Source: Chlamydoabsidia padenii (Eukaryota; Mucoromycota; Mucoromycetes; Mucorales; Cunninghamellaceae). From it: DNA of 64,000 nucleotides. The stretch covers positions 868,001-932,000 of the forward strand of contig JAIWND010000007.1 in NCBI GenBank assembly GCA_025330725.1, given 5' to 3'. The translations under genes and the position numbers were made by a program. The notes under the pieces are model-generated. The model saw only the letters and a list, made by a program, of their open reading frames with translations, ran no database searches and was not told the origin of the DNA. Shown here piece after piece: positions 57,930-64,000 of the stretch (position 1 is its first letter; each line of letters opens with the position of its first letter).

Positions 57930-59030
57930 AGTATCTTTTGAGTCGATCTAGCTTGCACCAGACCAAACTGTAGTAGTTCCCACGAGCCAACTAGAAAAAA
58001 AAAAAAAAAAAAGAGAGGGTGATTAGTCAATACGCTTAGCTGATTCCACAGAAAGGACTCCTTTTATTTTTATGCACCCTACTTACTGCATAGCCATCAT
58101 TATTTCCATTGGAGGCACGTCCATGGTCACTGCTGTCAAAGAGGATCCCATTAATAAAAGTTGTAAGACAGTGTTCACTTTGCTGGTGGTATGTACAAGT
58201 CCCAATATCCCACGAATGCTTTCTATTAAAAGAGAAGACAATGTTAGTCATCAAAATTGCCATGTTTTTATATAATCTTACTGGAGTCAGTAGTGATATG
58301 TATTGGTAGTAAAAGGCCGCCAGCACAAGACCTTTATCTCTACTTCAGATAATACCAGCCAAAGGTACTACAACGGAATGAATGAGATTAGTCTTGAATC
58401 ACATATCCGCTGCCTCCATTTAGTATATCTTACCTGGTAACACGCCTTCCATTGCCATTGTAATCGTCATCAACGTCTTGTCTGCAGCAGGACCACCATT
58501 TTTCAAGTTATATTGTCGCGCAATACATCTAGTGGCACGTCGTAGTTGTAGTGTGTAATCAGGCAGTCAATGAAGGGTGCAGATAGTAACCTGGAGAAAG
58601 TCAACATGGTGGGAATAGTGTCACTGTGTTCATGGGCAAGTAAGAGAATGAGTATAACTGGTCTCTGTATTCCCAAGTCATTGCTTCTTACCTTGTTGAT
58701 CACTTTAGTCTTTTGTTTCAGTTTACCCGAGTTTGAATCATTAGACTTGATTTCGAAAGTAGTATAAAGGACCAGAAGAGTCTTTTGTTATTGACAACAG
58801 ACCTGAGAGGGTGACACCTGGGATCTACAATTAAGGATTATATAAACTGGTTAGCAAGTTGAACCTTGACCTTTGTTATTTTCGTTTTATATTTGATTTT
58901 TGTTACCTTGTTGGAGAGAGAAGGGAGGAAGTGTCGAGGATGTTGAGAGATTTGATACCATGCAAGGGAAGTAAAGTAGCCTTGTCCAGATCTAGCAGTA
59001 GTGTTCACACGTAATTGTAGTAAGATCAGC
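57930..59030 (-). pseudogene. Exon-like pieces of an unrecognised, probably decayed gene
   Basis: Several minus-strand pieces read like coding exons with splice signals: GYFTSLAWYQISQHPRHFL (about 58912-58990), FEIKSNDSNSGKLKQKTK, RPVILILLLAHEHSDTIP, YNLKNGGPAADKTLMTITMA (about 58434-58510), and CLTTFINGILFDSSDHGRAS joined to LARGNYYSLVWCKLDRLKRY near 57960. I could not link them into one continuous frame: stops and frame changes appear near 58500-58560. They end beside the right repeat arm. No family recognised. Confidence 0.3.
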
Positions 59031-59077
59031 CTTTCAAAAAAGAAAAAAAAAAAAAAGTAACGTTATTTGTCGTCGAT

Positions 59078-62000
59078 ATAACAGCAAGCTACACCTTCAA
59101 ATAGCATACCTTGTAAGTCTCTTGTGGACTGCAATCTTGTTTTTTTGTTGCGAGTGGATCGAGTGAATTATAAAAGAAAGAAGAAGGATAAATCGCAAAA
59201 GGGTGTTTTTCAAATACCGATAGCTCGTTTCAGAGACAAAAAGACAACAGTATAATGTTTAAAGAGAGACAATGTTTATTATGTTTAAAGAGACTATTAT
59301 TAAAGACTAGTTCATTCAGTATTAACCAAACGTCGCCACGTGGAGGCAGAACTATATTGACGTTCATTTTCACACCTGCCAACTCTGGGGATTTCAACCA
59401 CTGGACAGCAAATTTTCACGTACCTGCCGCTGAGGGATTTTCAACCACTGGGCAACTTTTACACATACCTGCCAACTACGGGACTTTAAACCACCTGGAC
59501 AGCACTCTAAGATTCACCCCTTCTCTCTCTCCCACCTATTCCCCCCACCCTTCTTTTCCACTACTTACCTATTAACCAAGGACCGCCGAAGGATTTACTT
59601 GAATGATCATGAAGAGAAAAGAAAAAGAAAGAGAAAACAAAACAACACGAAAAAATTCTCTTTATTTATGCTTCGCCATGTTTTTTCAATTCCCGATCTG
59701 GGCGCTAGACTTTTTTTTTCCCACTGTAACCTTATAGTTTTTACTACTTTCCTCAGGATTGATCAATGTAACCCAAGAAAAAAAAACATGATGATTATAA
59801 TGGATTTAAATTCTGCGTCTATAGAGATGCGAATCAAGTTAAACGGATGATTTTGAAGAAATCACCATGCTCATGTTGAAAGGGGAGGATTGCCAACTTG
59901 ATCTAAATAAGGAAATACAGTGAAACCGGGGCATGCATGATGACACTCCCTCGATCCCGAGTAACAGTTCTCGACCGGCGGGTACCATGAAATAAAAAAT
60001 TTGAAAAGATAAAAAAAGGAATATGTAATGTAAACATCAACAATGGTTTGCTTAGAGGTACGGCAATCATCATCATATTCCTTAAAAACACTAATGGTCA
60101 ATTTATTTTCAAATCCCGCTTACGGAGCCAAGTCTCGGTTAGCTCAACTACAGTAGAGAAGGTAGATCATACAAGAATACTGATGATATCATGTATTCTG
60201 TTGATAGTTTCTTAACGTTTCCGCTGGTTTATATACTTGGTCATAATATTTAGTGGAAAGATATAATAAGGAGTTCGTTCCTTGATATGAATTTTGAATT
60301 CCCGCTTCAAGCGATTTGAGGTGGCTATTTTGCCTCTCGCTCTTTTTTTTTATATTCCTTTATCATACATTTACTATACCGTCATCAACAAACTCTGTCA
60401 ATCTAATTAAATGCAACAAATGAAGGATATCTTAGTATAACTAATGCAAGTTGATCTGTTCTCAACTCATTTGGGACTATCCACATTATCAACTTTTCCC
60501 TTTTGAACTGGATTAGACGACGACGTTGGTAATTATAACCATGGACCTGGTAAGAAGCTCATATAACCAAAAGGAAAAAAAAAAAAAAAAAACCAACATC
60601 AGTTTGGGGGATGGACGAATGCTATAGGCCATTACAAGAAACTCAAGCATATGCGTATGGCAGACTGTGGTAGGATATAAATCTCTCAACTAAGCAATAA
60701 TGCTTATTATACTAATTCCTTTTTTCTTCTTCTTTTACTTTTTATCTACAGAAACCTTACAGGACAACAGCTTACTAATTGACTTGCTTCCATGGGATGG
60801 GTCATGAAACATATCGATAAAAACCACTCTTCCTCCTCGACGAACGACTATATCAAGGGTGACATTAACAAGATATCCCGTACCCAGATCCAACTGACCA
60901 ATGACTACTGCTTCATGGGGAAACTGGCTGAATAGAGTGTTTTGGGGATTATACACAAAGTGTGGCTCTCTTCATACCCGGTAATATAAAAGAATGATTC
61001 GAAAAGAATGGTATAATTCACTCATTGTTTATAGGAATGTACGCATAGGGGGTAATATACCATTGATGTATGAATGTTCTTTTACTGTCTCTCGCAAATC
61101 GATACAGTAATAAACAAAGGTGGGCAAACTTCTTCTGTCTTTTGTCAACCTTTATTCGTTTATGGAAAACATGATGGAGTGGGGATTCCATCGACAAAGA
61201 CAAGTGATACGACATTAAAACCAAGATCATACAGCAAACTTTACTATGACGATGTTACCCCACGCAGCGACAATAATCATGGGTGGTGGATCAAGTATTG
61301 GTATGAAATTGATTGGATGATGGGTATCTCTTTGGTTTTAGTTATTAGTTATAATATAGATTCCCTAGTTATACAATACATAAATAAAAAAATAAAACTC
61401 TTGTCTTTATGTTTTTACAACTACAGTATGTGGTAATCTGGTTTGTTTCACACGATGGGATGTGTCTGTCTACTTTTTGGCTGTCTGCATCGGCGAATCA
61501 GACCATTAGTATTTGTCATTGTACCTTTGCTTCCGTTTATGCCATTCTATACTAAACACTAGCTACTTTATTCTACTAATAAGGTTTTAATAGAGCTACT
61601 GATAGTTGTGACAGGATTCAAGTCGGCTTTTTTGCAAGGTCGGCTGCATAATAAAGCGGAGTCGGAATTTGAATATATTTGTTAACACTGCATGTATGCT
61701 TATCATACTACAAACGACAGTAACAATAACTTGTAGTCCCACAGTAATACAAGCTATGCTAGTATTTACTTTACAGCGCATTCACACTGCTGTTCTTTAC
61801 CTCTAGAATGGACAAATTAGACTGGGTATATTTACATGATGGAGTAAACGAATTTCTAGTTACAGATCATTTGTCCACAATCCATCAATGCATCACTGGT
61901 TTACAATGTAACATATAGTATAAAACAATGGACGAGTTTATGACATTTCTGTCCATTCAACAACAACAACAAAGAGAGAGAGAGAGAGGGTTCAAATATG

Positions 62001-62230
62001 GCGTTTATTATAAAGTGTAATGGTATTAATATCCTAGTATTCTAATAAACTACATAGGGATGTTAATTGTCATGCTGTCAATGACAATGAGAACATTATG
62101 TATTGCTTCCATTATATATATAATCCCACCAAGTCGATGAAGCGTCATCCACATCATAGTTTGTGTACCTTCCGTATCTATACCCATTATGCAGGGATAT
62201 TAAAAAGAAGAAAAAGAAGTGAATATCCTG

Positions 62231-62270
<40 letters not shown>

Positions 62271-62490
62271 CAACTTACGTCTATTGCCATTATTGTCGGT
62301 TGGAATGCGCATAAAGCCCACAATACATCAAGGAATTAGTGTCTTTATACCAGTATATCGATGACCTTATAATACAGAAAAGAATTAGTTTCTACTTTAC
62401 CCTGTGGAAGAAAATATCTTACCATCGATCGGGAGATTGGGCCAAGCAGCCAACACTGTTTTACCACAACAAAATGTATAATAGACCATA
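59078..62490 (-). repeat. Long inverted repeat, right arm (~3.4 kb)
   Basis: Reverse complement of 26638-30006 with scattered differences. It is slightly longer, mainly because a T run is 47 bases here (62232-62278) against 12 bases in the left arm. A CAG here replaces an in-frame TAG of the left arm in the frame at 60735-60956. Confidence 0.9.
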
Positions 62491-63150
62491 GTACAGTTCA
62501 ATAAGAGGAGGACACTACATTATGGTCAATAAGGTAGATTAGAAGGAAGGACAACACCACAAAAGACCATCAAGTGGGCCCATCTTTCTACAAACATGCA
62601 ATATGAATAAAAATGAGCGACAAGTTCATTAATAACATCCAGTCTTACCTCTTCTTGATCTAATCGAGTTGACTTGTTTATTATATTATAGTAAGAGTGC
62701 TGTTCCATTTGGGTTCAAGGAATTATTAAAGGGGAAGAGAAAGAGAAAAATTGAGAACTAAAATGTACGCCTGGGTAACTTGAATTTTTCGTCGAATAAG
62801 CGGAGGATGAAATATCAGTTAATATTATGTGGGAAGTATGTGGTTTCTTTTTATTTTTCACTTACCATTGGCCGAAGCCCCGTACCCATCCCTCTCAAAG
62901 GAAGGGTGCCAGCCATATTCTCATCCAAGAATTGACTGACAAGATGTTGTTTGTTAAAGGGGTAGGCATCCCCAAGGAAAGCTGAAAAGAATTTAAAAAG
63001 CTCTTTTATAAGAAAAAATCAGATGGTCATAACCCATGCATTGTCAAATTATAACAATCTTATACACGACATTGGCCATCACAGTTCGCATTAATGAGAT
63101 GAAGCCTATAGGAAGCCACTCGGGCTAAAGTTTGCCTTAATCGACGATAA
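62110..63150 (-). pseudogene. Gene pieces spanning the right-arm boundary, probably disrupted
   Basis: Minus-strand exon-like pieces run from unique DNA into the repeat arm: IYRRLRQTLARVASYRLHLI (about 63060-63140), FLGDAYPFNKQHLVSQFLDE continuing to GTGLRPM before a GTAAGT donor (62868-62981), EQHSYYNIINKSTRLDQEE (~62650-62708), then, inside the arm, VYYTFCCGKTVLAAWPNLP, GKVETNSFLYYK and FMRIPTDNNGNR. The last shared exon has two extra bases (GTGGATGACGC against GTGGGACGC in the left arm), which shifts the frame of the C-terminus. The family is not recognised; a functional gene with another exon structure is possible. Confidence 0.3.
62232..62278 (+). repeat. 47-base poly-T run
   Basis: Longest homopolymer in the window; the homologous place in the other repeat arm (26846-26857) has 12 A. 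Confidence 0.9.
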
Positions 63151-63176
63151 ATTAAATTTACTCTGTACGCCTACTG

Positions 63177-63190
63177 GCGGAATTTGAATT
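63177..63190 (+). promoter_or_regulatory. GGCGGAATTTGAATT promoter element
   Basis: Copy of the recurrent element, 36 bases before the first and ~130 bases before the second possible ATG of the GS-like gene. Confidence 0.35.
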
Positions 63191-63226
63191 CTGCATTTTT
63201 TTGTCCCTTTTTGCTAAAAACTAAAA

Positions 63227-64000
63227 ATGATTCGTCTCCCTTCTTCTTTTCTCTCTTTCATTTCATTGCTGCCCTCTCTTTTATTACGCCCAACTACCTC
63301 ACATAAAATTAATATCACTATGACTACATTACAACAACAAAACGATACTGTGGCGACCCTAGACAACATTAAGGATTTGCTCAGTGACGATGACAAGGTC
63401 AAGGTGGCGGTGGTGGACACTGATGGTGTACTTCGTGGTAAAGTGATGCACAAAACCAAGTTTCTTCAAATCGTCGACGATGGTTTTGGTAAGTCCGCTG
63501 ATAACGTGCGTGTGCACATGGGGCTTGTGCGGGTGATCTTTATTTAATATGCTTATCCATGCTGACCTTTTTTTTTTTTTTTTCTTTTTTAAAAAAATAG
63601 GCTTCTGCTCTGTGGTGTTTGGTTGGGATATATTGGATACATTGTATACAACGGATGTGGAATTTGGTGGTGATGATTGCCAATATCCTGATTTACTCGC
63701 TCAGGTTGATCTATCAAGCTATCGTCGAATCCCTTGGGAACGCAACATCCCCTTCTTCTTTCTCTACTTGGTCCATCCATCCACTAATAAACCATTATAT
63801 TGCTGTCCTCGAACTTGTTTGAAGCAAGCGGTCGATGATCTCAATGATCTGGGCTATACTGCTTTGTCTGGTGTAGAATTCGAATTCTTTTGTTTTAAAG
63901 GTAACGTACCCTACATAATGATGATATAATCATGCACCTCCTCTGACCTTTTTTTTTTTTTTTTTTTTTTATTATTATTATTATTACTAGAAACGGCTTC
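63227..64000 (+). CDS. Glutamine-synthetase-like enzyme (type I / FluG-like), 5' part
   Basis: Exons 63227-63488, 63601-63900 and 63991 onward are in frame; the gene continues past the window. The beta-grasp part KVAVVDTDGVLRGKVMHKTK is followed by GFCSVVFGWDILDTLY and, at the start of the catalytic domain, LSGVEFEFFCFKETA with the metal-binding Glu pair. These are features of the GS type I-like proteins (FluG, lengsin and fungal glutamine synthetase homologues) rather than of the eukaryotic type II enzyme. Two start codons are possible: 63227 gives a hydrophobic leader (PSSFLSFISLLPSLLL) that could target the secretory pathway or mitochondria; 63320 (MTTLQQQN) gives a cytosolic protein. The reaction may be ligation of glutamate to ammonia or an amine. 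Confidence 0.85.

Overview
The window is nuclear DNA of an early-diverging filamentous fungus, most likely a Mucoromycota (Mucorales-type) species. The evidence is many short GT-AG introns (about 50-150 bases), AT-rich intergenic DNA with long poly-A/T runs, compact genes on both strands, and typical fungal proteins. No bacterial, phage or organellar features were seen, and no convincing tRNA or rRNA gene.

Layout. 1-16 kb holds the 3' end of an unrecognised gene, an NRBF2/Atg38-like MIT protein, a YEATS protein, a small coiled-coil protein, a D-xylose reductase, mitochondrial ornithine carbamoyltransferase, the AP-1 sigma adaptin, an alpha/beta hydrolase and KIN17. From 16 to 22 kb lies one long intron-rich ATG11 gene. 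From 23 to 26 kb are a KRE9/KNH1-type GPI protein and a Lys/Glu-rich protein with an 11-codon coding minisatellite. 26.6-30.0 kb is one arm of a long inverted repeat. 31-43.5 kb holds a cytochrome P450, a tandem AAA+ ATPase, an SLC49-like MFS transporter, a block of dispersed repeats, proline dehydrogenase and a T5orf172/MUG113 protein. 43.8-56.1 kb holds an App1-type phosphatidate phosphatase, a coiled-coil protein, a ferric-reductase-type flavocytochrome, a PXA/nexin-C protein, an SLC35F-type transporter and a Golgi-type apyrase. 56.1-57.6 kb is another repeat block, 59.1-62.5 kb is the second inverted-repeat arm with decayed coding pieces around it, and the window ends inside a glutamine-synthetase-like gene.

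The genes do not form one pathway. Themes that recur are autophagy and membrane traffic (Atg38-like, Atg11, AP-1 sigma, PXA/nexin, App1) and nitrogen/arginine/proline metabolism (OTC, proline dehydrogenase, GS-like).

Three things go beyond routine annotation. (1) A recurrent element, roughly GGCGGGATTTGAAAA in either orientation, lies within about 40-300 bases of the start codon of most genes here; it looks like an E2F-type half (GGCGGGA) joined to a CHR-type half (TTTGAA or TTCGAA). (2) A roughly 3.4-kb near-identical inverted repeat, 29 kb apart, carries fragments of an unrecognised gene. (3) A family of roughly 200-240-base tandem/dispersed repeats occurs in three clusters, each unit carrying a version of the promoter element. 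All exon coordinates were worked out by hand from splice signals and frame; no similarity search was run.
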